Shown here in pieces: positions 1 to 10,803 of a DNA stretch of 64,000 bases (position 1 is the first letter of the stretch; each line of letters begins with the position of its first letter). A program made the translations under genes and the position numbers. Origin of the DNA: Trichostrongylus colubriformis (taxonomy: Eukaryota; Nematoda; Chromadorea; Rhabditida; Trichostrongylidae); NCBI GenBank assembly GCA_963978905.1, contig OZ022260.1:49683551-49747550 (forward strand), written 5' to 3'. Under the pieces are notes generated by a model, which saw nothing but the letters and a program-made list of their open reading frames with translations, ran no database searches and was not told the DNA's origin.

Positions 1-116
1 GCTTGACTTTCTTGATAGAAGACGGGGCTTTTCTGTAATATGGGTTAGTGGGTGAATGAATATTGCCTAGGGGCAAGAAAGTGACAAGAACGTTGAAGTG
101 AAAAGGCTACTTTCAG

Positions 117-1210
117 GAGCTGATCCGAATACGTTGTGGAGAACATCAGTTTGCTGGGTTGCCGGCAGAAATGGCCTCTTTTTTGGTTGAAGCGGGAATG
201 TTTCTGTCATTGCTGGAACTGCTTGTGGAGATGACTATAGCTCTTGAGCGCTATGCTCAAATTGTTATGGACATTCGAGCGGTTATTGCAGAAGCCGAGA
301 GGTATGCCTTCGACATTGTTCCTTATAACCACGTTTTAATAAAAAGTGCTTGAGTTGCTGGGCTGCTAAAGGAGAACCTTGCGATCAAGCCACGGCTTTG
401 ATATCTGCGATTCTGGAACCCTTGGAATATTCCACAGAAGAAAGTAAAATGATTCTCTCTGTTGGCATATTTGGTCATTTGTTGGCAACGCACGCACCGT
501 TTCTACCTAGCTAATTTCCTGATGTAGAAACGATCCAATCGAAAGGGGCGCAGGTAAGCATCTCAGCGCAAAATTGTCATGACAATGATAATATCGCTCA
601 TCATTGCAATCTCAAATGGCTGTCATAGTATCATCCCATTTGTCACCAATGACAGCCATGTTGCAGATTTCTGAGCCGAACCGCGACATCGCAGTTGAGA
701 AGCCCATAAGTTTTGTAGCTGGTTTACCTTGTGCTGTAAAATTCGTCGCATCCCTACACAATCTAACAGAAAACGACTTGCGCAATCTTCAGGTGGAGGT
801 AGAGGTTTCACATTCTCGTACATTTGTTTATTTGCAAATGCATGCACATTCAGAGAGAATTGATGCCTCTCAGATCTAGAGAACTAATGCTTCTTCGCAT
901 AGATTTTTATCAGACATCCATGCTGGTGTTCGTTGTTTCATCATATTGTGTTTAATGAACACCATGTTATCAATGTATCCTGAGTTTATTTTGTCATTTG
1001 AACCCGCCAAAGAGTACGGTACACCATAGGAAGTGTTTTTTTTTCCAATATTTTATTATTACAGATTGACATCCTAACAACACGCGTGGCTACTTTCGTC
1101 CTCGGGCTGTAGATATTTCGAAGGAAGGCGACCGCGTATCGTCATTGGTAATTTTTAAATCAATCGACACGATTGCTTTTTCTGATATGATAGAAAAGCA
1201 AAGTTTGCAT
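117..1210 (+). pseudogene. Integrator complex subunit 4-like C-terminal exons, apparently degenerate
   Basis: Three linked exons can be read. Exon 117-301 ends in phase 2 at a GTATGC donor, a 53-bp intron follows, and exon 355-553 continues in phase and ends CAG|GTAAGC. Exon 667-792 (or 798) starts after TTGCAG. The third exon reads EKPISFVAGLPCAVKF and NDLRNLQVEV, which resembles the start of the C-terminal beta domain of Integrator subunit 4, a scaffold of the snRNA 3'-end-processing complex. A later segment near 1095-1210 reads GYFRPRAVDISKEGDRV and fits the same domain. Two lesions are visible: an in-frame TAA at 512-514 inside the second exon, and a frame change near 1088-1098 in the last one. 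The 5' end of the gene is outside the window. Family assignment comes from remembered similarity and is moderate; the degeneration could also be assembly error. Confidence 0.45.
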
Positions 1211-2974
1211 CAACATTTGTTTTGGAGTGATGTGGCTGATGTGGAGTGATGTGGCTGATGTGACCCTAACACTTGTTCTTCTCTCTAACTCGTCTCGGAA
1301 AGCTGTTTCTGGTGAGTTTTAATTCTAAATTTATGTCACCTTTCCCAAGTAGTTTTAGAACTCGTATCAGGTCGGATCACACCCTCTCAGGCTACTTTTC
1401 AGTTCCATTGCTAGACTCGCCGAGTAGCGCGCAGCCAGCGTCGGTACGGCTACGGGCCTATCCTATGACAAGAACATGAGTACGTAGAAGAACATGAAGG
1501 ATCTCGTACAGATACGTATACGTTGTAACTCCTTCGATGAACAATGGATGCCCTTACAACGTGGTATACTGGACAACGTGTAAAAAAGTTTCCCATTTGA
1601 TGCCGTGACTGCGGTTTATATTGTTATAAATTTATCATAAAACTATGGAGTGTGATTTTCGCTAGGCATTCCTCAGAGACATCAGATATGCTGGAATACA
1701 CATTTGAAAGTGGACTCTAAGAGCACTGAGTGCACAGCCCACACGGTTAGGTGAAATTCATAGGGATTGATTGAATGTTTGCTTCCCAATGGTTGTAGTA
1801 GGATCTACATTCACAGTTCAGAGCCGAAAAAGCGTTCTGATTGACAAGAAAAAAAGCTTAAACATTATTCAGTTCCTGAAAAATTCTTCTCAGACAATGT
1901 GGACAGAAGGTGAGTTTTCAAGTTTTGTACCCTTTGAAGAGTCCTCCATAAGCGGCATGTTTGTCTGCCGATAAGTTTTGTCGGTTATCAACCATAACAA
2001 TAGAAGTAATGACATATTTATTAGTACTTTGTACAGTGTTATTTGAGAAATCCATAATCAGTAATGCACGGACAAAAAAGACTCATACAGTTTAGAGGGT
2101 AAGGCCCATATGCGCTGAGTTGAAGATCGAATGTTAGTATCGGAAAGAATGTGACAGATCCCATCATGCAGGTCAACGGAATAATTCCACAAGCATTTGT
2201 TCAGCTATCGGGTGCTGCGGGTGAAGCTGTGCCAAAGGTACAAGTAACATTATGACTACGTGGACCAAGCGATTATTTTGTTCAATTGGTCTTTGGGTCT
2301 GCCTAATCAGAGAGAAAACTGGTATTATACTAGCACATAATCACAGATTGTACACGTATAGTCCGAGGACAGTAGGCTATTTCTGTAGAAGACAAGCAGC
2401 TAAGAATGGTACTCTTGACCATATCTGCACTCCGACTGTCTGTAGAAGAAATGAGCATTCGGCTAGGTTTTGACACAATCAATATCGACAAATACACAGT
2501 GTTTATCGTAACAGTTCAAAACAGCAAAAAACGAACAAATTGGTTCTAGTGGATAGGAGCCCAACTAGACCTCAACTATAGCGAAACGTGATATAAGCGT
2601 GTACATTTGCTGCTTGTGCCTACCTTTAATGCTGCCTAACCCGTAAACAGCTGCTAAGCGTGATCCTTCACGAAAAGAGTAAGGTGAAACCTGTGCGTTT
2701 GTCATTGTCATAAGGATAGGCCTTTCAGTCGGTATAAATAAAGTGTACAGTAGCACGACTACAAGTCAGAGCAAAAAAAAATTAAAAGTGTTCCATTTGA
2801 GCAACCGGAAGAAGCAATGATAGCGCTGAAATTTTTTCGCCTTTTCCAAAATAATCACTGTCCGTTGGAGATTCTAGAAGCTGGTCACTGAATATAGGGA
2901 AGCTAAGATGTCCATCAGGTGGAGGACTTTCCGGTAATGAGATGGCATCGCTTCCTGTAAATTGGATTTTTTGT
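1211..2974. other. No confident gene; short duplication and one isolated exon-like stretch
   Basis: A 17-bp unit (GTGATGTGGCTGATGTG-like) is duplicated near 1228-1262. A stretch near 2160-2238 is open and ends at a GTACAAGT donor-like site, reading MQVNGIIPQAFVQLSG, but I cannot link it to a gene. The rest is AT-rich with no supported feature. Confidence 0.3.
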
Positions 2975-3672
2975 ACATATGCGTCACATTTCAAGCGAGA
3001 GAATATCAAATCAGAACATAACAGTGGGTCCAAGTTTAAGAGATAAAGTAGAAAGTTCCAACATAAAATGTGATCAAGTAATGCATGAACTGCTGGGGCA
3101 ATACTTCCTCTTAATCAACTATAAGCGCATTATTTCAGAGTTTGAGCAAGTAGAACACATACGCAAAGAAGTGACTGAGTGCTTCAGTGCTTTGCAGTTT
3201 ACCGTTGGACATTACTGCGTGCAAGGTATGGCCCTACCTTTTTTTGTTTGCTACTGGACAAGGGTTACACATGAAGCTGCTAAATGGAAGTATTGGATAA
3301 CCGCGTAAGGATAGATCGATTCTGGCTTTCCGCTCAGACACTGTGCACCCAACTATCTAATATTTTGTTAACCCCTCACAAGTAAAAAAACAAGACAAGT
3401 AATGATGACGCACCATCACTGGAACTGTCCATCTGTTCCAAAGGATCTGCATTCGAATCATTACGAAGGTCCACACTCTGAAGTAAACGTAAGTATAGAC
3501 CGCTACTTTACCATTGAGACTGCAATTACTCCTTCAATGTGCAGTCTGCCTGCAGTCCAGATGAAGATTAAAAAGCACCCACAGTGCTGCCATTGCTGGA
3601 TTCCGCAAATTCGTTGGATCGATTCGTATCTAATCTCCTGCTGAACTGCAAGCGGACTACAAATTGTCCACA
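2975..3672 (+). CDS. Possible exons of an unrecognised host gene
   Basis: An open segment at about 2990-3226 ends at a good donor (GCAAG|GTATGG). It encodes a mainly helical sequence containing KCDQVMHELLGQYFLLINYK and EFEQVEHIRKEVTECFSAL. A second candidate, about 3584-3672, follows CACCCACAG and ends CCACAAG|GTATAA, reading LPLLDSANSLDRFVSNLLLN. Composition and splice sites suggest real exons. I do not recognise the protein, and I could not find a phase-consistent link between the two pieces. They may belong to one gene or to none. Confidence 0.3.
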
Positions 3673-4244
3673 AGGTATAACTGCAGTACCTTTGGCGGTA
3701 AGCAGATAGGTACTCACCACATCTGTACCATTGTATTAATTGTCACTCAACGCGCTATTTGGTTGTATTGTCGCGCTTTTTTCCTAGATTGTCTCTGTCA
3801 CTTTGAGGGATGCTTTATGCTACCTAACTGCTTTGATACTACTGCTACATGACTGAGCGTTCAATCAGTAGCTTCATGCACTCATATGAGGCCTGCCCAC
3901 GGAATGGTAAGGATTCTTACGTAGTTAGGCTGTATTCGTCGTTATTTCGCACTCAGCATGCTTTCTTGTGGAACTGAGGTGCCATAATGCGAGGCCCCAT
4001 TTTACATCAAGATTATGTGAGTATGGGTGGAGTGCAAGGGATGGTGTCACGCGATTCTCGGTTTTGGTTCTGCATTGCGCGAGTCGTGGAATGCCGTGCG
4101 TATCGTGTCTGCCTCTACGCATAGGCTTTTCCCGTGACATAATCACGAGGCTTACGTTGCGATTAGGATCAAGTATGGGTCGAAGATTCGAGGACGGAGC
4201 TCGTGATCTGCGTTGGAGGTACTTTTTTTAATTCCCCGAGAAAT

Positions 4245-4352
4245 CCTCGATGACCCCCCCCCCTCCCCTTTCACTGATCCCCAGCCCCACCCTTCACTGC
4301 GTTTCGCGGAAAAGGTCGGTTCGAAAATCAGTGAAAGGGGTGGTCATCGAGG
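4245..4352. repeat. Short inverted repeat (about 108 bp)
   Basis: CCTCGATGACC with a C-rich run and CCCCTTTCACTGAT at the left is answered by ATCAGTGAAAGGGG and GGTCATCGAGG at the right. This gives a hairpin of roughly 25 bp arms around a 50-bp loop. It resembles a small MITE, but no target duplication is evident. Confidence 0.55.
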
Positions 4353-4465
4353 TGAGTTCGACGTCTCTATGAACGCGACGAAGTAGTCTGCAGTGGACCT
4401 CCGCCCTCAAGACATCAGGAGGTCACGTAGCGGGGTCACGACGTACACATTCATAACGGTCATTC

Positions 4466-5472
4466 TTACCGAGAAAACAGAATGGAGAATATACGTAATA
4501 AACTGACTTTTGTAGATGATGACGTGGTCGGACTTTTGCTAGCTGTAAAACCTTCGATGTATTCTCCTTCTTCTACTGTGTCAGACATGCCATCGTCACC
4601 AGACTCGTTTTCCTGATCATCGATGAACTCGCCAGGTTCTGGACTTTCAGTGTCACCACAGAACTCCTCCATACCGTCGTAAACATCGAGCACGTCTGAC
4701 TGGTCTCCAGACATTTCCAGTTGCAGATCCACTTCTTCGTTTATAAGCAGCTGTTTGCTCGTTGATGGTCGATCTTTGCCATACTCTGCAGCAACAGCAT
4801 CTTGTAACGCCAGAATTTGTTCATAAGTGGGAGTTGCAGGCTTGTGGTAAGCACGACAAACGTTCAGCTTATGACGGTGGAAGTTCTTCGCATGTCGAAA
4901 CACAGCTTTACAACATCTAAGAGTACCTATTAATAGAGGCTCATAGCAACGCAAAAACCCTCGAGGCAGAAGGTCTTGAAAGGGTAGGAGGATGGAAGAG
5001 TAATTGCTCGCCTGCATTCCAGGATCAAATTGCAGCTGTTTTTCAACAGATGACTGACCTCTTCCGTTCCTTCCTGCAATGCTCGTAAAAGGCCCGTTGT
5101 GTCTGAAGTCACAATTTTGATAATGCTTCAATCAAAGCTACAGAATGCACGGTAATTGAGTCGGTGATTCAGCCCTTAAGTAGTGGAAGCGTCGGTTTCA
5201 AGTAAGATTAGCTAGAGTTAGAGCCACAACGTTTTGAAAAGCTCTACCATTGTGCAGTCGTGAAACTGCCACTGCCAAAGCAATGCCAACTCTACTGGCT
5301 GCATCCCATTATAAAGCAGAGTTTTCCTAGTATCCGCATGGTTGTAGCATTTTAGGGCACTTACCGTCCACAGATGTGGGAATTTGAGGACATAAGGTAC
5401 TGATGTCTTCCTGACAATGCGTGGACATCCGTCCTCCACTGGCGAATGAAGGAACACGGGTGATGAAGGAAC
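4466..5472 (-). CDS. Three-exon zinc-finger-like protein with acidic tail (partial 5' end)
   Basis: On the minus strand, exons 5472-5365, 5102-5059 and 4916-4466 join with compatible phases (0, then 2/1). Acceptors are CTTTACAG, ACTTCAG and CTCTTAG; donors are GTAAGT and GTCAGT. The last exon opens with CCKAVFRHAKNFHRHKLNVC, which has the spacing of the second half of a C2H2/C2HC finger (Cys, aromatic, hydrophobic, His, Cys). A predicted helix follows (YEQILALQDAVAAEYGKD), then a long Asp/Glu/Ser-rich segment (DDQENESGDDGMSDTVEEGE) and a stop at 4466. The first cysteine of the finger is not in the canonical place, so DNA binding is uncertain. The acidic tail suggests a nuclear regulator. I do not recognise an orthologue. 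The true start codon probably lies upstream of 5472, and the last exon may end earlier at a GTAAGA donor just before the stop. Confidence 0.5.
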
Positions 5473-5886
5473 CTGTAAAGATAGGATGTTATGAGACATG
5501 AACATGAGTGATTCACCCGTAGTTATATATCACGAAGGCAGCGCGGCCATTGACCACTTCACTGGTTACCCTTACACCTTTCCTTCCAATAGATCTTTGA
5601 ACGCATCTCTGATTACTCTTAACTCCTAACACTCGCTTCGAAAACTCAGCGGAAGGTGCGGAAGAATAGAGAGCTTTCAGAAGACGTATGGTGCATTAAT
5701 ACAAAATGTTATTGCTGTAGCAATCACTGATGTCGCAATAAAAACGGAAACGATGGGATTCCACAGAGGATCACATGTATCTTGTTTGTTATACAACGAC
5801 TGACTTCTACAACATTACCTTCATAGCTTGTAGTGCTCAAAGCCACCCTTTTTTGGTGTGCACTTGCTTTGTGCTATTTCCCACAG

Positions 5887-6098
5887 GTCTATGTAATAAG
5901 ATCTTCATCATAAGAAAGGCAGAAGATTTCGAGATGAGGTCTAAGCTGCATTCACAGTTACTCTTTACGGAGGTTTGAAATACTTTCTGTAGTTCAAATC
6001 CAGTAATCATGGTTGCATGAGCTGGTCATGGTTCATTTGCCAGGAGTCACCTGGAGGCGATGTCCGACAGTGCAACCACAACGCCCACTTACGCACAG
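5887..6098 (+). CDS. Two short candidate exons, unknown product
   Basis: Segment 5887-5972 lies between TTCCCACAG and GGAG|GTTTGA and reads KIFIIRKAEDFEMRSKLHSQ. Segment 6044-6098 lies between TTTGCCAG and GCACAG|GTATCA. The open frames, splice signals and charged composition are suggestive only, and no family is recognised. Confidence 0.2.
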
Positions 6099-9000
6099 GT
6101 ATCAAGGTCTGTTGCAATGTACATCATCAGTTTTTCTACTGCAGATAAAGGATATGATCTCAGTTTTCACTCTTGGAATCACGTGACCAACTTTATCCAC
6201 CCACGGCTTTCCCACTCGTAACTATATAACCTGGAACCAGATACCTTCATGTATGGTATCTTGGAGTTCAAGACTTTCACATCTTTTGAGGGTGAAATCG
6301 AAAGTAAGGAAAATCATATTCCGAAGGAAGTGTTTGCTTCATACCGTCTTTTGATTCGACAGTCGAGTACAGTTAAAACATATTTTGAGTTGAGACCTCT
6401 GGTTTATCGCGTCCTTATAAATGGCATGGCGTATTGACGATCACGTGACAGATGGAGTACCATATTTCCCCTTCTTTTAAAAACTACCGAGTGATACATA
6501 AAACGACAAGCCTAAATAGCGGATACTCTAAGGAAAACACATAAAAGAATGAGGGCATGGCCCATCCAACGCATCAGCGACAAGGCGGCAGCAATGCTCT
6601 TACGGGACAATTCGTTGCGTCTCTATAATTAATCTGCCGCAAGCGTGATCTCGTTCGGGGTACACAACCATTTCGTTTAACCGAGCATTTTCAAATCGTT
6701 TAATCAAGCATTATCAAAATACGGAAAACGCACAAACGAAGATCTGTGCTTCGCACCATTATAGCTAAGTGACAAAATCACACAGAGCCGACCAAGGCTC
6801 ATCACCTCGTATTGGAGGTACTCAGTTTCTCGCACCACTATGTGGAACATTGCTGAAGGTTTCCCGTGTTACCAGAGTCAAACTTGATTATTTCTTTTTT
6901 GTGAAAACACACACCCTCTTTCCAGGTCTGACAACTATATGCAACTCGTATGATCGATTTATCGGTCTCTACGAGTTCCAATGCTTTATGAAGCGCTGCG
7001 ACATTCTTTTGGGAAGCACAACAATGAGGTGATAGCTCTGTATTCTAGCACAGCGAATTGACATGACACTGGAGCGTATGCGGCTAGAATGAACTTGAGG
7101 CTTACAGCTATGATGAGGAGTGCTTCATATATTCAGCAGTTCGAACTTAAGCTTTGAAGTAACTATCGATTAATTTGAAGAACTGCTATTGCGACAATCT
7201 AACGACTTCGTGACTGGATTACCCGGGAATGTTTGGATTTGTATCCGTGTCTGGTTTGCGTGAACGTTTTGAATATAATTGCGGTGTAGCACGATCTAAG
7301 TTCTTTTTTTTGCTGGCTGGCCACGTTGATGACATTTCTGGAGCAGAAGTAATTTCAAGTTAAGCGTACTGATTAACGCATACTAGCACTGCCATGCAGC
7401 CACAGACATGGTACGGTATTATGGCATTACTACTTAATCCTGTGACTCAGAACCACCCAGAAAGCTCAAGTACAAACGTATACAATTCTTTAATCATCCC
7501 GATACAACCCCTCACGAGATGGATATCAGTCAACCCAAGTTCATTGGATGAGAGCCGTATGTTGGTGTGTTTAACCTTCAAATTCTCGCAAAGTCAGAAC
7601 GCCAGCGTGCAATCAGGTAGGTGTAAGTCTACGCGAAACAAGTATAAAGAGTCAGTATTCGGCAGGATCTGTACATATTCGCATTAGAAGATTTGAGATT
7701 AACTTCGAAATGTATTGGATATATGTGTAGATAAGGTAGGACTATATTAGAGTCCAAACCATGGACATGATATATCAGCCACTGCAGTGTCCGAAAGCGG
7801 ATAGGTCGCATCGTATACGTATTTGGACCTTAAGGTGTAATTAGGATTGGGACTGCAGCTATAGCACTCTTTCGCAGAAGGAAGAACGCTGGATTGTCCT
7901 CACTTCCTCGCAACGTTTGTTGTTGCTTTTAACAAGTTCGAAAAGGAAGCGTACGTGATTCGGAGAATCCACACCTCCCCTGCGAAGATAGTTTGTTCAG
8001 ATATCTGAGCAAACTTATTAACTCAGTGGCAGCTGATGTGATTAACATCATGAAAAGAAAATGTGTAAAGGATAGGCCTAAATCGACGAAAAGAGGTCTA
8101 CTCGGCAACGTGCGCTTAGGGTGAAGCTTTTGTAAATGCCAGCAGCAAGTGTAGCGTCCGCGCCTATTTCAGAATAGTTAAAAAAACGCTAATACATCCT
8201 ACAAAAGTGCGACGACTCTTATTGATTGGTTGGTCGCGGTGAATTCACCACAAAAGAGAACTTTCATGCATGTGGTGAAAAGCAAGTGTCCTGGATGGGT
8301 CAGAAGTTCTACAAGCGGCATTTTTGTCAAAGCGAACCGGGCAGGAGTTCAGTGACGTGGGCGCACAACTACTATACGAAGGCTTGCACACGGTTTGAAC
8401 AGTGAAAAAATGAAGCAACAATGATCCTACTCCTACACATGTTTTACTCCAAAGCTAATATCCGATTACGCATTGGAGCAGTCAGCAATCCTACTAATCA
8501 GATGTGGCCTATAAGACTCTTTTCAAGCCCCGCTGCTCATTATTCACCTGGATCGTTGGTCCTGTGATGTAGTTCAAGAGCTTAAGGTGTGCTTGGCTTG
8601 ACTAGAATAATAATAGAATATTGGAAGTGCCGTGGGTCCTGCTATGGAACTGGTCGAAAGAGCCCTTGAACACATTGGGAGTGCCCCGTAATCTCCACCG
8701 CACATTCCGACTAGACGACAGAAATCAGTTCAAGTGATAAACTCAGAGTAGAACAAAGACTTTTGGCTAGTGGATGATGCTCGAAATATGAATAGAACAA
8801 TACAACAATGCAGATATAGGCTTTAAAATTTCATATTTCAATTAGAATTTACAGATATTTTTTGATGAACTGTCTATGCGGCTTGAGGAGGTTGCGTTGA
8901 ATGAACTCGTTTTAACTCACTAATCCTGGAGACTTGGGAGCTATACAGCAATCACCGAATGGTAATTCAAGATGATAGGTAACCAGTGGTCGATAGTTAA

Positions 9001-10781
9001 TGGATTTTGTGAATGGTAAAGGAGGATGGGATCTATGCACGTCTGACGATGACGACCACTTCTCTCTGAGCGTGGAAAATTGGTTTCCTAATGACATCGA
9101 TTACATGGGTACAGAATTGTTGTTATTGTTTTGGAAGCTCTTCTAGGCCAAACATGTGCGCTTGGGTGTGTACGTGGATGAAACCTGACATCGGAAAAAA
9201 TGATTGTAGATGATGATTGATAAGGAACAGTATCAATGCACGATCAGCCTGACTTCAAGTTCATGAAATTTGCTCTTGCAAGCGAAAAAAGTATTCTGAT
9301 TCGCTGGAAGTGCCTTTTAGTTTTATTGAGGCGAAATTTCGGAGTGGTTGATTTCTACATATGTTTAACAAGCATTATCTGGGCACCGACTACACAGCTC
9401 ACAAAGAAAGATGTGACTTCATGAATATTAGAGGTGCAAACCATGAAAGGTAACAAAGTGATTCAGGAAATGTCGACCATACGTCCTAGCCCTAGGTGCG
9501 TTCCCCACATACATCGAAAAAATAGTTCCGTGAGACCAATTTCACGCCCGAAGTGGTCCACGTTATTCGGATGAAAGTACATTCCCAGAGAAAAGGAGGT
9601 AAGACTTGAAACTGAACTACTCAGTTCATGCACTGGTGGCCATCTCTAATGACGTAACTTCTTCGGGAAACTCCTATGTGCTGCTTCTCTGCGAGGATAT
9701 CCATTCCTAAAAGGCTCCTACAGCCATTCGAATATGCGTCGAATAACTGACGTTACAGCCTCGCATTTACCCCGAATGACAAATTCAGAGGACGTAAACT
9801 GGGGAATCCCGGGTGCAGAACCTGTGACGAGTGCACTCAGCGCCGCTTTCCTCATCAGCGGTGGAAGGGCACTGTAACCAAGAAACTCAAACTTTAAGAG
9901 ATTTTAGTGTCCGGAGGGATTCTATGACTCGCACTAGGAAGTATAGCCGACAGGTGCTGCCCGGAACACATGTTCTTGGTTGGGGCAAGCGATGATTCCA
10001 TGCCAACAAGCAAAATGTTTGAAATCAAGGGAGGAGCTATCCGATGGCTCTTGAGGCCCTCCAGTGCATCTTACTTTCTCATCAACAGGAGTAACTCATC
10101 CGTAAGAAGCTTTAACAGCCCGGTCACCCATGCTGTTTTACTAACACATTATGCTAAACGTGATTATAGCCTCCATTCGGACCATTGATACTTTGACATA
10201 TCACATGTTACGGAGAAGAGGGAAATTGAACTGATAAATGAACAGCCTAATGGTTATTCTTTTTGGAATCCCTCTGTGGGAATTAGAGGGATCTTCTGCT
10301 TGAATAGAATCGTGAGTAAATGTTCCACGCCCTGTAATTATCTAAGAGTGCCGGCCTATCAGAGAACCCTTTGTTCAATTTGGCGTGCAACTGGCCTCTG
10401 AACCACATATATTACCACATAATATTCTCATATAGTTTAATGTCTAGGACATCATAGAAATGTCGTCTCCTCATTCCTTGCCATAATAATCCATCAAGGC
10501 TTTCATTCTATTCATTTCAGGATCGCTTGAGTAACGACCCCACTCTATTCGATCTCTCTTACGAAGTATTCAAACTGATATGCTCCATATTGAATGCTAT
10601 GGAACACCACAGCACTACAAACTCCTTTCCACGTCCATATATTCCATAGTTCTCCAGCTAATGCTCACGATCACAGTGCTACCGGTTAGGTCCGCAATTA
10701 TGCGCGAATGCCGAGAGTTGACGTGATCTTACGGTCTGTTGGCAAGGCACAAGCGGCAACCCCAGACTGTTCAAATTTCTA
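6099..10781. other. Gene-poor stretch
   Basis: I see no gene with support here. One exon-like segment at about 7440-7616 ends at CAATCAG|GTAGGT and contains PIQPLTRWISVNPSSLDE; it may be a stray host exon. No terminal inverted repeats or coding remnants of transposons were evident. Confidence 0.3.
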
Positions 10782-10782
10782 G
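10776..10782 (+). promoter_or_regulatory. Probable spliced-leader trans-splice acceptor for psf-2
   Basis: ATTTCTAG ends at 10782, 21 bp upstream of the psf-2 ATG. There is no matching donor close upstream, as expected for a nematode outron acceptor. Inferred from position and motif only. Confidence 0.45.
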
Positions 10783-10803
10783 CGCCATTTTGCGATTATA
10801 GCC

